Part shown: positions 26,092 through 34,726 of the stretch, in pieces
Layout: every line of letters begins with the position of its first letter
Numbering within the stretch: the first letter of the stretch is position 1
Source of the DNA: Streptomyces sp. DH12
GTDB taxonomy: Bacteria; Actinomycetota; Actinomycetes; Streptomycetales; Streptomycetaceae
Reading direction: 5' to 3'
Assembly: GCF_020873895.1 (NCBI RefSeq)
Contig: NZ_JAHWGT010000039.1
Span: forward strand, 1-64,000
DNA: 64,000 nucleotides
Notes under the pieces: model-generated
What the model saw: the letters and a program-made list of their open reading frames with translations, nothing else
What the model was told of the DNA's origin: nothing
Database searches by the model: none
Position numbers and translations under genes: made by a program

Positions 26092-26703
26092 TCAGGCCAG
26101 GGGTTCGGTGGGGAGGACGTGGCGGGCCGCGATGGTCTTCGCGGTGTCGGAGTCCGGGCCGGGCTGCGGGACGAAGATCGCCTCGCGGTAGTAGCGCAGC
26201 TCGGCGATGGACTCGCGGATGTCGGAGAGCGCCCGGTGGCTGCCGTTCTTCTCCGGGCTGTTGTAGTAGGCCCTCGGGTACCAGCGGCGGGCCAGCTCCT
26301 TGACGGAGGAGACGTCGACGATCCGGTAGTGGAGGTACGTCTCCAGGCCGGGCATGTCCCGGGCGAGGAAGCCGCGGTCGGTGCCGACGGAGTTGCCGCA
26401 CAGCGGCGCCTTGCCGGGCTCCTTGACGTGCTCGCGGACGTACGCCATGACCTGTGCCTCCGCGTCGGCGAGGGTGGTGCCGCCCGCGAGCTCGTCGAGG
26501 AGTCCGGAAGCGGTGTGCATCGCGCGCACCACGTCCGGCATCGTCTCCAGGGCCGCGTCCGGCGGGCGGATGACGATGTCCACGCCCTGGCCGAGCACGT
26601 TCAGTTCCGAGTCGGTGACCAGTGCGGCCACCTCGATGAGTGCGTCGTCCGTCAACGAGAGCCCGGTCATCTCGCAGTCGATCCACACCATGCGGTCGTT
26701 CAT
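26092..26703 (-). CDS. orn: Oligoribonuclease
   Basis: 203-residue DEDDh 3'-5' exonuclease that finishes RNA decay by degrading 2-5-mers and clears pGpG from c-di-GMP turnover. Motifs: [10 protein letters not shown] (first D and E), [17 protein letters not shown] (Exo II D), [20 protein letters not shown] (H and D of Exo III). It lies downstream of adpA as in other streptomycetes, separated by a strong hairpin, so part of its expression probably comes from its own promoter. Confidence 0.97.
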   Translation of the reverse strand: MNDRMVWIDCEMTGLSLTDDALIEVAALVTDSELNVLGQGVDIVIRPPDAALETMPDVVRAMHTASGLLDELAGGTTLADAEAQVMAYVREHVKEPGKAPLCGNSVGTDRGFLARDMPGLETYLHYRIVDVSSVKELARRWYPRAYYNSPEKNGSHRALSDIRESIAELRYYREAIFVPQPGPDSDTAKTIAARHVLPTEPLA

Positions 26704-26715
26704 GCGTCCACCTTA

Positions 26716-26770
26716 AAGGGGCCGCCGGTGGGGGCGGCGTCGTGTGACGCGTCCCCACCGGCGGCCCCTT
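26716..26770 (-). terminator. Hairpin terminator between adpA and orn
   Basis: 18-bp perfect stem (26716-26733 with 26753-26770) with a 19-nt loop; in the adpA direction the 3' arm ends CCCCTTTAAGG. It lies 20 bp past the adpA stop and 12 bp before orn. Confidence 0.8.
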
Positions 26771-26790
26771 CTCGGACGTGCCGTGCCGTC

Positions 26791-27987
26791 CTACGGCGCG
26801 CTGCGCTGCCCCGGGAGGCCCCGCCCGGGCGCGTACGCGTCCGCGTGGTGCTTGCCCGGGTCCACGCCCAGTCCGGCGCCCGCACCGGCCGTCGGCCGGC
26901 GCAGCCCCGGGCCCGGGCCCGCGACCTGCGTCGGGACGACCGGGTCGGCGACCGGCGGCGGCCCCCCGTCGCCCTGCGGGCGGCGGGCCCGGTAGGCGGC
27001 GCGGTAGGCGGCCGGCGACGAGCCGAGCTGCCGGCGGAAGTGGCCGCGCAGCGCCACCGGCGAGCGGAAGCCGCAGCGCCCCGCGACCTCGTCGACCGAG
27101 TAGTCGGACGTCTCCAGGAGGCGCTGCGCCTGCAGCACCCGCTGGGTGATCAGCCACTGGAGCGGCGCGCTGCCGGTGAGCGAGCGGAACCTGCGGTCGA
27201 AGGTCCGCCTGCTCATGTAGGCCCGCGCGGCGAGCGTCTCCACGTCGAACTGCTCGTGGAGGTGCTCCAGCGCCCACGCCACGACCTCGGCCAGCGGGTC
27301 GGCGCCGATCTCCTCGGGGAGGGACCGGTCCAGGTACCGCTCCTGGCCACCGCTGCGGCGCGGCGGCACGACGAGCCGCCGGGCGAGTGCCCCGGCCGCC
27401 TCCGTGCCGTGGTCCGTCCGCACGATGTGCAGACAGAGGTCGATGCCGGCCGCCGTGCCCGCCGACGTCAGCACGTCACCGTCGTCGACGAAGAGCTCCC
27501 GCGGGTCCACGTGGACCGACGGGTAGCGCTTGGCCAGCGTCGGGGCGTACATCCAGTGCGTGGTGGCGGGCCGCCCGTCCAGTAAGCCGGCGGCGGCCAG
27601 CACGAAGGCGCCGGTGCACAGGCCGACGATGCGGGCGCCCTCCTCGTGTGCGCGGCGCAGCGCGTCGAGCGCCTCGGCCGGTGGCGGCGAGGTGATCGAC
27701 CGCCAGGCCGGTACGACGACGGTGCCCGCTCTGCTGATCGCTTCCAGGCCGTACGGCGCGGAGAGTTCTAGTCCCCCGGTCGTGCGCAGTGGCCCGTCCT
27801 CGCCCGCGCAGACAAGCAGCCTGTAGCGCGGAACTCCGGCGTCCTGGCGGTCGATCCCGAACACCGAGAGCGGAATGGAACTCTCGAAGATGGGCCCGCC
27901 GCTGAACAGCATGACGGCGACGACCTCGCGACGGCGGCGTCCGGACAGTTTGCGTCCGGTCTCCGGTGCGGCGGAGTCCTGGCTCAT
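26791..27987 (-). CDS. adpA: Pleiotropic developmental regulator AdpA
   Basis: 398 residues, the usual AdpA length. The N-terminal DJ-1/PfpI-like dimerisation domain (VVAVMLFSGGPIFESSIPLS, GARIVGLCTGAFVLAAAGLL) is followed by the AraC/XylS DNA-binding domain (ETLAARAYMSRRTFDRRFRS, YSVDEVAGRCGFRSPVALRG). Leu135 is encoded by TTA (minus strand 27585-27583), so translation needs the bldA tRNA, as in other adpA genes. A low-complexity Gly/Pro tail ends the protein. The position next to orn confirms identity. AdpA activates aerial growth, secreted enzymes and antibiotic genes. Confidence 0.97.
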   Translation of the reverse strand: MSQDSAAPETGRKLSGRRRREVVAVMLFSGGPIFESSIPLSVFGIDRQDAGVPRYRLLVCAGEDGPLRTTGGLELSAPYGLEAISRAGTVVVPAWRSITSPPPAEALDALRRAHEEGARIVGLCTGAFVLAAAGLLDGRPATTHWMYAPTLAKRYPSVHVDPRELFVDDGDVLTSAGTAAGIDLCLHIVRTDHGTEAAGALARRLVVPPRRSGGQERYLDRSLPEEIGADPLAEVVAWALEHLHEQFDVETLAARAYMSRRTFDRRFRSLTGSAPLQWLITQRVLQAQRLLETSDYSVDEVAGRCGFRSPVALRGHFRRQLGSSPAAYRAAYRARRPQGDGGPPPVADPVVPTQVAGPGPGLRRPTAGAGAGLGVDPGKHHADAYAPGRGLPGQRSAP

Positions 27988-28365
27988 GACGCTAAGCCCC
28001 CCTCGGTGTTCGCGTCTCCTAGGTCCTGTCGCTCCTGCACGTTTCCCCTCGGTTTTGCACGAGACCCCGTTCTCCGATAGTCATGATCGAATCTACTGCG
28101 TCCCGCGCTGCCGGCGTGACAAGTTCCGTATCCGGCACTATGTCGACAAGGCAACTTGGCGCGAAGCATTCGATCACGAAGCGTTTCACCCTGAGGGCCC
28201 CGCAGGGAAGTGCGTCTCACGCTCATGGCCCATCCGCGTAGGGTGCGCGAGGCCCCTGCGGCCCTTATCCCGCAGGTGGCAAGGGGGTTCGCAGGCCATT
28301 CCGGCAAGGACCGGTGGGTCTGCTGAAGTTGGCTGAAAACATACGGGTGCGGGTGTGCGAAGCCC
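27988..28365. promoter_or_regulatory. adpA upstream control region (378 bp)
   Basis: Non-coding and noticeably less GC-rich than its surroundings. It contains GAGGGGGG before the adpA start and several AdpA-like TGGC words (for example ttggcgcgaa near 28153), as expected for autoregulation. No individual site can be proven by eye. Confidence 0.5.
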
Positions 28366-28929
28366 TCAGTCCTCCGGCGCGCTCCCCGGCCCGTGGCGCC
28401 CGCCCCGGTGCGCGCCCCCGCCCGTACGCGAGTGCCGGCCCCGGTGCGGCGCCGGAGCCCCGGCGCGCCCCCCGCCCTCCCCGGGGGGTTCGGCCGCCTG
28501 CTCGGCGGCCGGTGCCGGGGCGCGCTCGCAGCGGCGTAGCAGCACCCGGCAGGCGGCCGTCACGGCGGCGAGCCCGAGCGCGGTGCCGGCGGCCGCGGCG
28601 AACGACGTCCCGTAGAGGAGGAGGACGAAGGGGACCAGCGCGCAGCTGAAGGCCGCCCACCGCACCACCTCGCCGGCGGCGTCCGCGGGTGCCTCCGGCA
28701 CCCCTGGTACCCCGGATGCGCCCGGCATACCCGCCCCGCTCCCTCCGTCCGGCGCGGCGGTGGAGACGGGGCGGGTGGCGGGGGCGGGAGCCGGGGCGGC
28801 GGCGGAGACGGAGGCGGGGGAGTCGGGGGCGGGGGAGCCGGGGGGCGGGGGCGCCGCGTGGCGCCCGGAGCCTGCCTGGGGTGCCTGCACGGGTGCTCCC
28901 TCGGGGTGGCGGCGGTCGGGTCGGGGCAT
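28366..28929 (-). CDS. Pro/Ala-rich hypothetical membrane protein
   Basis: 187 residues from ATG 28929. About 85 residues of Pro/Ala/Gly-rich sequence, then two hydrophobic segments (VVRWAAFSCALVPFVLLLYG; AAAGTALGLAAVTAACRVLL), then a basic Gly/Arg/His tail. The topology suggests both tails are on one side of the membrane. It lies upstream of adpA on the same strand. Function unknown. Confidence 0.55.
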   Translation of the reverse strand: MPRPDRRHPEGAPVQAPQAGSGRHAAPPPPGSPAPDSPASVSAAAPAPAPATRPVSTAAPDGGSGAGMPGASGVPGVPEAPADAAGEVVRWAAFSCALVPFVLLLYGTSFAAAAGTALGLAAVTAACRVLLRRCERAPAPAAEQAAEPPGEGGGRAGAPAPHRGRHSRTGGGAHRGGRHGPGSAPED

Positions 28930-29293
28930 CGCTGCCAAACGAGGACCGGAGTGCTCCGGTCACTGTCGGGGAGCACCGCGTGACTCTCCGGGAGGGTGCC
29001 CGAGGGCCGTGCGGAGGGCCGTGCGGAGGGCCGCCGGGGCCGCCGCCGGGCGGCTGCGGGGCCGGTTCCGGGCCGTCGCGGGGGACACCTGTAAGGGCCA
29101 ACCGGCGTTGCGTCCGGGGGCGGCCTCGTGCATGCTCCCTGGAACGCCGCGTGCGCGGCGGCGGACGATGGGCACGAGAGGAGTGGCGCCGTACCCTTGG
29201 GGGTATGGGGTTGGGAAGATGATTCCCGGACACGGCTCCGTGCGCGACGTCCCTTGAACCCTTCCCACGAGGACCTTCTTCGCCGAGACACCG
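28930..29293. promoter_or_regulatory. Divergent region with two small palindromes
   Basis: 364 bp without a gene. Near the stress-protein end there are TACCC-ttgg-GGGTA (29192-29205) and GGGAA-gatga-TTCCC (29213-29227). They are spaced 21 bp apart and may be operators. Confidence 0.45.
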
Positions 29294-29815
29294 ATGGCCG
29301 GTCACGAATTCCCTGAACCAGCCGACCGCAGGCAGGTCGCCGATTCGGCGGTGGACCCCCTGGCGGCGGAAGACGCGCGCCAGGCGTGTGACCCCGCGTT
29401 CCAGCACGGCGTCGTCGTCGGCTTCGACGGGTCCACCTCCAGCGAGCGGGCCCTCGCCTACGCGATCGGCATGGCGCGCCGGTCCGGTTCCGGCCTGATC
29501 ATCGTGCACGTGGCGAACCGGCTGCCCACCACGGTGTGGGCCGGCTGCGAGCCGCCCGTCTTCGTCGACGTGCCGGACCACCGCACCGAGGTGCTGGGAC
29601 TGGAGCTCGCCTGCGCCGACCACCTCTCCGAGGTGCCGTGGATCCTCGTCGAGCGGGGCGGTGACATCTGCCACGAGCTGGAGGAGGTCGGCCGCGAGTA
29701 CGAGGCCGACGCCATCGTGGTCGGGTCGACCCACGGTATCGCCGGGCGCATTTTCGGATCCGTCGCGGGCCGCCTCGCGAAGCGCGCGCAGCGGCCCGTC
29801 GTGGTCATTCCCTGA
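29294..29815 (+). CDS. Universal stress protein family
   Basis: 173 residues with a single USP domain after a 37-residue acidic leader. GVVVGFDGSTSSERALAYAI starts the fold; the ATP-binding motif G-2x-G-9x-G-S/T is visible in VVGSTHGIAGRIFGSVAGRL, and it ends with KRAQRPVVVIP. ATP-binding USPs are linked to dormancy and oxygen limitation in actinobacteria. The single gene is followed by a small CCCCGG hairpin at 29845-29863. Confidence 0.88.
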   Translation: MAGHEFPEPADRRQVADSAVDPLAAEDARQACDPAFQHGVVVGFDGSTSSERALAYAIGMARRSGSGLIIVHVANRLPTTVWAGCEPPVFVDVPDHRTEVLGLELACADHLSEVPWILVERGGDICHELEEVGREYEADAIVVGSTHGIAGRIFGSVAGRLAKRAQRPVVVIP

Positions 29816-30160
29816 GCGTTCCCCCGAGTGTTCCCCTGAGTGCTCCCCGGTGCTTTCCCGGGGCGCGTGCCCGTGGCGCCTCCGGGGTGCCGGGTAGTAA
29901 TTCAATAATGAACCACATTTCCCTTCGGCGGGGCGGGCGAAAGCGCCCGGTCGGGGCGGCGGGAATGCCGCGGGTCAAGGCCGCCTCGGGGCGAGGGCCC
30001 CTGCCTCGCTTCCCGCCCCCGTGCGTCTCCAGCCCTTCGGGTGCCGTGTCCGACGGTCCGTCAACCGCCCCTGGGAGCACGTCGCCTCACCCTCCGGTCG
30101 GACACGGTCGCGACCCTGGGCCGACGCCCGCCGCCCCCGCCACCACCTAGCGTCGGGCCC
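29816..30160. other. 345-bp gap with small hairpin and AT-rich patch
   Basis: A 6-bp hairpin (29845-29850 with 29858-29863) could end the stress-protein transcript. An AT-rich patch at 29893-29918 stands out. At the far end TAGCGT (30148-30153) lies 7 nt before the next ATG. Confidence 0.5.
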
Positions 30161-31405
30161 ATGAAGACGTCACGCACGCTGCGGTCGGCGGCGGCCGCGG
30201 CCCTCCTCGTCACGCTCGCCGCCACCGCCCCGGCCGCCCACGCGCAAACCCCCGCCCCCGGCACGCCCACCACCGCCGCCGCGCCCGCCGCCGCCCCGGA
30301 CCTCCGGCAGGCCGCGCCCGACCGGCCGGCGGCGGTCGGGGTGGTCCTGCCCCGCCCCACCGGCCCGTCGGCCGTGGGCCGCTCCACCCTCCACCTCGTC
30401 GACCGCTCCCGGCAGGACCCCTGGGTGCCGGACCGGCCGCGCGAACTGATGGTCGACGTGTACCACCCGGCCCGCTCCGCGGCGGGCTCCCGCGCCCCCT
30501 ACGCCGACCCGCGCGAGGCGCGGCTGCTGCTGGAGGCCGCCGGGAACCGCGACGCGACGGCGGCCGCCCGGCTCGGCGCGACCCGCACCCACAGCGTGGC
30601 CGGCGCTCGTCCCCAGGGCGGCCGCCACCCGCTGATACTGCTGTCGCCCGGGTTCGGCGCGCCCCGCTTCACCCTGACGACCCTCGCCGAGGAGTACGCG
30701 AGCCGCGGCTACGTCGTCGCCCTGGTCGACCACGCCTACGAGGCGGCCGGCACCGTCTTCCCCGGCGGGCGGCTGCTCACCTGTGTCGCCTGCGAGAAGG
30801 CGCAGACCCTGGAGGACATGCGGAAGGCCACGGTCAACCGGGGCCGGGACCTGTCGTTCGTCGTCGACCGGCTGACCGGGCCGCGGCCGGCCTGGCGGTA
30901 CGCCCCGATGATCGACCGGAAGCGGATAGGCGCCGCGGGGCACTCGATCGGCGGGGCCGCCGCGGCCTCCGCCATGGCACGGGACGACCGGGTGCGGGCG
31001 GGCGTCAACATGGACGGCTCCTTCGGCGACCCCGTGCCGGCGGACGGGCTCGGGGGCCGGCCGTTCCTCATGCTCGGCACGCAGGACGAGGTGCACCTTC
31101 CCGGTGGCGGCGACCCGACCTGGGACGAGGCGTGGCGCCACCTGGACGGGTGGAAGCGCTGGCTCGGCGTGTCCGGGGCGCACCACTTCACCTTCTCGGA
31201 CGTCCCCGTCCTCTTCGACCAGCTGGGCGTGGCCTACCCGGGCGACGACCCGCAGCCGACGATCGCCGCCGGCCGGGCCGTGGAGCTGACGCGCGCGTAC
31301 ACCGCGGCCTTCTTCGACCGGCACCTGCGCGGCCGGCCCCAGCCGCTGCTGGACGGCCCGACGGCGCAGAACCCGGAGGTGCACTTCCACGGCGACGCGC
31401 GGTGA
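30161..31405 (+). CDS. Secreted alpha/beta hydrolase (PAF-acetylhydrolase/cutinase-like)
   Basis: 414 residues. Signal peptide MKTSRTLRSAAAAALLVTLA ending near AHAQT. The catalytic serine is in GHSIGGAAAAS; the oxyanion-hole strand is HPLILLSPGFGAPRFT; the likely catalytic His is in VSGAHHFTFSDVP. The overall pattern resembles bacterial platelet-activating-factor acetylhydrolase-like esterases. The ATG lies 7 nt after TAGCGT with no ribosome site, so a leaderless transcript is likely. It is convergent with glmS; a repeat and a strong terminator follow. Confidence 0.85.
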   Translation: MKTSRTLRSAAAAALLVTLAATAPAAHAQTPAPGTPTTAAAPAAAPDLRQAAPDRPAAVGVVLPRPTGPSAVGRSTLHLVDRSRQDPWVPDRPRELMVDVYHPARSAAGSRAPYADPREARLLLEAAGNRDATAAARLGATRTHSVAGARPQGGRHPLILLSPGFGAPRFTLTTLAEEYASRGYVVALVDHAYEAAGTVFPGGRLLTCVACEKAQTLEDMRKATVNRGRDLSFVVDRLTGPRPAWRYAPMIDRKRIGAAGHSIGGAAAASAMARDDRVRAGVNMDGSFGDPVPADGLGGRPFLMLGTQDEVHLPGGGDPTWDEAWRHLDGWKRWLGVSGAHHFTFSDVPVLFDQLGVAYPGDDPQPTIAAGRAVELTRAYTAAFFDRHLRGRPQPLLDGPTAQNPEVHFHGDAR

Positions 31406-31413
31406 GACCACCC

Positions 31414-31479
31414 GCCTGAGCCGCGCCTGAGCCGCGCCTGAGCCGCGCTTGAGCCGCGCCTGAGCCGCGCCTGAGCCGC
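31414..31479. repeat. 11-bp tandem repeat, six copies
   Basis: gcctgagccgc repeated six times head to tail (fourth copy gcttgagccgc), immediately after the hydrolase stop. Each unit holds a TGA, so all forward frames close quickly. Confidence 0.92.
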
Positions 31480-31492
31480 GCCGGGTACGACG

Positions 31493-31533
31493 GGGCCCGG
31501 GGGGCCGGCCTGGACGGCCGGCCCCCCGGGCCC
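31493..31533. terminator. Bidirectional hairpin terminator
   Basis: Perfect 18-bp stem (31493-31510 with 31516-31533), 5-nt loop, between the hydrolase and glmS. Confidence 0.9.
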
Positions 31534-31560
31534 GGTGCACGGGTGAGGCGCGTGCGGCGC

Positions 31561-33378
31561 CTACTCCACCGTGACGGACTTGGCGAGGTTGCGCGGCTTG
31601 TCGATGTCGCGGCCCATGGCGAGGGCCGTGTGGTACGCGAAGAGCTGGAGCGGGATGCCCATGAGGATCGGGTCGAGCTCGTCCTCGTTCTTCGGCACGA
31701 CGATGGTGTGGTCGGCCTTCTCCTGCTCCTGGTGCGCCACGGCGAGGATCCGGCCGCTGCGGGCCTTGATCTCCTCCAGGGCGGCCCGGTTCTTCTCCAG
31801 CAGCGAGTCGTTCGGGACGATCGCCACGGTCGGCAGGGCCGGCTCGATGAGGGCGAGCGGGCCGTGCTTCAGCTCCGAGGCCGGGTACGCCTCGGCGTGG
31901 ATGTACGAGATCTCCTTGAGCTTCAGGGAGGCCTCCAGCGCCACCGGGTAGCCCCGGACGCGGCCGATGAACATCATCGACTTGGCGCCGGCGTACTCGG
32001 CGGCCAGCTCCTTGATCTCGTCCTCCAGCTTGAGGATCTCGCTGATCTGCTCCGGCAGCCGGCGCAGGCCCTCGATGATCCGCTTGCCGTCGGCGACCGA
32101 CAGGTCGCGGATGCGGCCCAGGTGCAGGGCGAGCAGCGCGAACGCGACGACCGTGTTGGTGAAGCACTTGGTGGAGACCACGCAGACCTCCGGGCCGGCG
32201 TGGACGTACACGCCGCCGTCGGCCTCGCGGGCGATGGCCGAGCCGACGACGTTGACCACGCCGAGGACGCGGGCGCCCTTGCGCTTCAGCTCCTGCACGG
32301 CGGCCAGCACGTCGTACGTCTCACCCGACTGCGACACCGCGATGTAGAGGGTGTCGGGGTCGACGACCGGGTTGCGGTAGCGGAACTCGGAGGCCGGCTC
32401 GGCGTCGGCGGGGATGCGCGCCATGCCCTCGATGAGGCCCGCGCCGATCATGCCGGCGTGGTAGGAGGTGCCGCAGCCGAGGATCTTCACGCGGCGGATG
32501 CCGCGCGCCTCGCGGGCGTCGAGGTTCAGGCCGCCCAGGTGCACGGTGGAGAACTTCTCGTCGATGCGGCCGCGCAGCACGCGGTCCACGGCGTCGGCCT
32601 GCTCCGAGATCTCCTTGTGCATGTACGTGTCGTGGCCGCCCATGTCGTAGGAGGCGGCCTCCCACTCGACGGTCTCGGGCGTCGCCGTGGTGAGCGTGCC
32701 GGAGGTGGTGTACGTGCGGAACTCGTCGGCCTTGAGGGTGGCCATCTCGCCGTCGTCGAGGGTGACGATCTGGCGGGTGTGGGCGATCAGCGCGGCGATG
32801 TCGGAGGCGACCAGCATCTCCTTCTCGCCGATGCCGAGGACGACGGGGGAGCCGTTGCGGGCGACGACGATGCGGTCGTTGAAGTCGGCGTGCATGACGG
32901 CGATGCCGTACGTGCCCTCGACGACCTTCAGCGCCTCGCGGACCTTCTCCTCCAGCGACTCGGCCTGCGAGCGGGCGATCAGGTGGGTGAGGACCTCGGT
33001 GTCGGTCTCCGAGGCGAAGACCACGCCGTCCGCCTCCAGCTTGGCGCGGAGCTCGGCGGCGTTGTCGACGATGCCGTTGTGGACGACGGCGACCTTGTTC
33101 TCGGGGTCCAGGTGCGGGTGCGAGTTCACGTCGCTCGGGGCGCCGTGGGTGGCCCAGCGGGTGTGGGCGATGCCGGTGGTACCGGTGAAGCGCTTGGGGA
33201 CGCGGGCTTCCAGGTCGCGGACCCGGCCCTTGGCCTTGACCATCTTCAGGCCGCTCGACTTGGGGCTGGTGATGACCATGCCCGCCGAGTCGTACCCCCG
33301 GTACTCCAGCCGCGCCAGACCCTCCAGCAGCAGCGGAGCCACGTCGCGCTTGCCGATGTAACCGACGATTCCGCACAT
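31561..33378 (-). CDS. glmS: Glutamine--fructose-6-phosphate aminotransferase
   Basis: 605 residues making glucosamine-6-phosphate for peptidoglycan. Cys2 of MCGIVGYIG is the glutaminase nucleophile; HTRWATHGAPSDVNSHPH follows in the Ntn domain. Two SIS sugar-isomerase domains come next (ILGCGTSYHAGMIGAGL; AVSQSGETYDVLAAVQ), with the conserved end KPRNLAKSVTVE. A small gene lies just upstream, but no glmM is nearby, so this may be the second glmS copy that some streptomycetes carry. Confidence 0.97.
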   Translation of the reverse strand: MCGIVGYIGKRDVAPLLLEGLARLEYRGYDSAGMVITSPKSSGLKMVKAKGRVRDLEARVPKRFTGTTGIAHTRWATHGAPSDVNSHPHLDPENKVAVVHNGIVDNAAELRAKLEADGVVFASETDTEVLTHLIARSQAESLEEKVREALKVVEGTYGIAVMHADFNDRIVVARNGSPVVLGIGEKEMLVASDIAALIAHTRQIVTLDDGEMATLKADEFRTYTTSGTLTTATPETVEWEAASYDMGGHDTYMHKEISEQADAVDRVLRGRIDEKFSTVHLGGLNLDAREARGIRRVKILGCGTSYHAGMIGAGLIEGMARIPADAEPASEFRYRNPVVDPDTLYIAVSQSGETYDVLAAVQELKRKGARVLGVVNVVGSAIAREADGGVYVHAGPEVCVVSTKCFTNTVVAFALLALHLGRIRDLSVADGKRIIEGLRRLPEQISEILKLEDEIKELAAEYAGAKSMMFIGRVRGYPVALEASLKLKEISYIHAEAYPASELKHGPLALIEPALPTVAIVPNDSLLEKNRAALEEIKARSGRILAVAHQEQEKADHTIVVPKNEDELDPILMGIPLQLFAYHTALAMGRDIDKPRNLAKSVTVE

Positions 33379-33422
33379 AAGGTGTTGCCCCTCCAGGTTC
33401 GTTGTGTGTGCCCGGCCGACGC

Positions 33423-33698
33423 TCAGCCGTAGACGATGCGGCGCAGCTGCCGGAGCGAGAGTTCCGGTGGCGCCACGGCGCGGTGCGGCAGCTCCGCCGC
33501 GATCCGCTCGAAGATCTCCGCGTTCACGGCGCCGCCCGCCTGGAGCTCGCGGTGGCGGCGGCGGACGTACTCCTCGGTCGTCTCGTCGAAGTACGCCAGC
33601 ACGTCGAGCACCACCCGGGCGGCCTCACCGCGCTGCAGCGCGGTGCTGCGCACCAGGTGGTCGATGAGGTCGTCGTGTGACGGGCGGCGATCGAGCAC
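33423..33698 (-). CDS. 91-residue conserved hypothetical protein
   Basis: All-helical acidic/basic protein, MLDRRPSHDDLIDHLVRSTA to LSLRQLRRIVYG, 44 bp before glmS on the same strand and probably co-transcribed. I recall small proteins in this position in Streptomyces without assigned function. Confidence 0.7.
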   Translation of the reverse strand: MLDRRPSHDDLIDHLVRSTALQRGEAARVVLDVLAYFDETTEEYVRRRHRELQAGGAVNAEIFERIAAELPHRAVAPPELSLRQLRRIVYG

Positions 33699-33738
33699 CC
33701 GTCGATATTGGAGTACGGGCAGGTCGATGGCAACATTT

Positions 33739-33756
33739 CTGCCCGATGTCGGGCAG
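33739..33756. promoter_or_regulatory. Palindrome upstream of the 91-aa/glmS unit
   Basis: CTGCCCGATGTCGGGCAG, 8-bp arms with a 2-bp centre, 41 bp before the 91-codon gene. Too short and close-looped for a strong hairpin, so an operator is as likely. Confidence 0.5.
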
Positions 33757-33773
33757 AGGGGGGTCCGTTTTGG

Positions 33774-34643
33774 TCAGAGTTGTTGGAGAACGGCCCGTTT
33801 GGCGGTGGTGAACTCCTCATCGGTGAGGACGCCCGACCGGTGCAGCTCGCCCAGCTCCCGCAGCCGCCGCAGCAGGACGTCGTGGTCGGGGGCGGAAGCC
33901 GGCACCGCCGCGGGCGGCGGCGCGTCCGCCGCCGGGGCGTTCGGGTGCGGCAGCCGGGCCACCACGGCCGCCCCGACCAGCGCCATCAGCGGGTCCTTGC
34001 GGAAGCCGTACAGCTCCACGGCGTACGGGTCGTACTTGGGGGCCGGGGGAGAGGCCGGCGCCCCGACCGCCAACCGGAAGCGCAGGTAGCCGTTGTCCAA
34101 CCCGACGGCCGGCAGCCACTCCACCGCCCGCACGTCGGCCAGTGCCAGGGTGCGGGCGCCCCCCGAGGACTTGGAGTCCTCCGTCTTCCAGTTCCACTCC
34201 AGGCGGACGGCCTCCCCGTCGAAGGTCACCGTGCCGTCCCCCGCCCCCACGGTGAGGGGCACCGGCGGGCCGGGCAGCAGGTACCTGTCCACGGGGCCCG
34301 TCTCCGTCTGCTCCAGCAGCATCGCGCGGCGCACCTCGTCCACGAAGTACTCCGCCACCCCGCTCCGGTCGCCTCCCACCGCGAGCCGGTAGGGGTCCGA
34401 GCCGTCCGCCAGCCTGCCCCCGGTGACCCGCAGCAGCGGATCGGCGCCGTCCCGCAGCCGCAGCCGCAGCCGCCCGGTCTTCCGGCCCGGCTCGAACGAG
34501 ATGCCCGCCAGCGCGTCGAGGGGTACGGCGACCTCGCCCAGGGTCTGGCGCAGCAGCCCCACGCCCTTGTCGCCACCCGGCACGATCCGTATGACGTCCC
34601 CGTCGAAACTCCAGGTCCCGTCCTTCTGGATGATTTCCGTCAT
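33774..34643 (-). CDS. DUF4429/SHOCT domain protein
   Basis: 289 residues. Two PH-like beta-barrel repeats (MTEIIQKDGTWSFDGDVIRI and VTFDGEAVRLEWNWKTED, consistent with DUF4429), an Ala/Pro linker, and a C-terminal SHOCT motif LLRRLRELGELHRSGVLTDEEF. SHOCT modules mediate oligomerisation. No membrane segment. Role unknown. Confidence 0.78.
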   Translation of the reverse strand: MTEIIQKDGTWSFDGDVIRIVPGGDKGVGLLRQTLGEVAVPLDALAGISFEPGRKTGRLRLRLRDGADPLLRVTGGRLADGSDPYRLAVGGDRSGVAEYFVDEVRRAMLLEQTETGPVDRYLLPGPPVPLTVGAGDGTVTFDGEAVRLEWNWKTEDSKSSGGARTLALADVRAVEWLPAVGLDNGYLRFRLAVGAPASPPAPKYDPYAVELYGFRKDPLMALVGAAVVARLPHPNAPAADAPPPAAVPASAPDHDVLLRRLRELGELHRSGVLTDEEFTTAKRAVLQQL

Positions 34644-34677
34644 GCCGAGGATTCTGACACCGGACGCGGAAAGCCGG

Positions 34678-34712
34678 GGCGCCGGACGGGGGACCGTACC
34701 CCGTCCGACGCC
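34678..34712 (-). terminator. Hairpin after desD
   Basis: 14-bp stem with one mismatch (34678-34691 with 34699-34712), 7-nt loop, 14 bp past the desD stop in the operon's direction. Confidence 0.75.
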
Positions 34713-34726
34713 CCGGCCGGCCCTGG

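Noticed and set aside
27988-28365. Small coding gene upstream of adpA
   Set aside because: Short frames on both strands lack ribosome sites and coding bias; the lower GC fits a promoter region.
31414-31479. Short regular repeats resembling a mini CRISPR array
   Set aside because: Units are 11 bp head to tail with no spacers and no cas genes nearby.
31543-33432. A plus-strand open frame of 629 codons over glmS
   Set aside because: Antisense shadow of a clearly conserved glmS.
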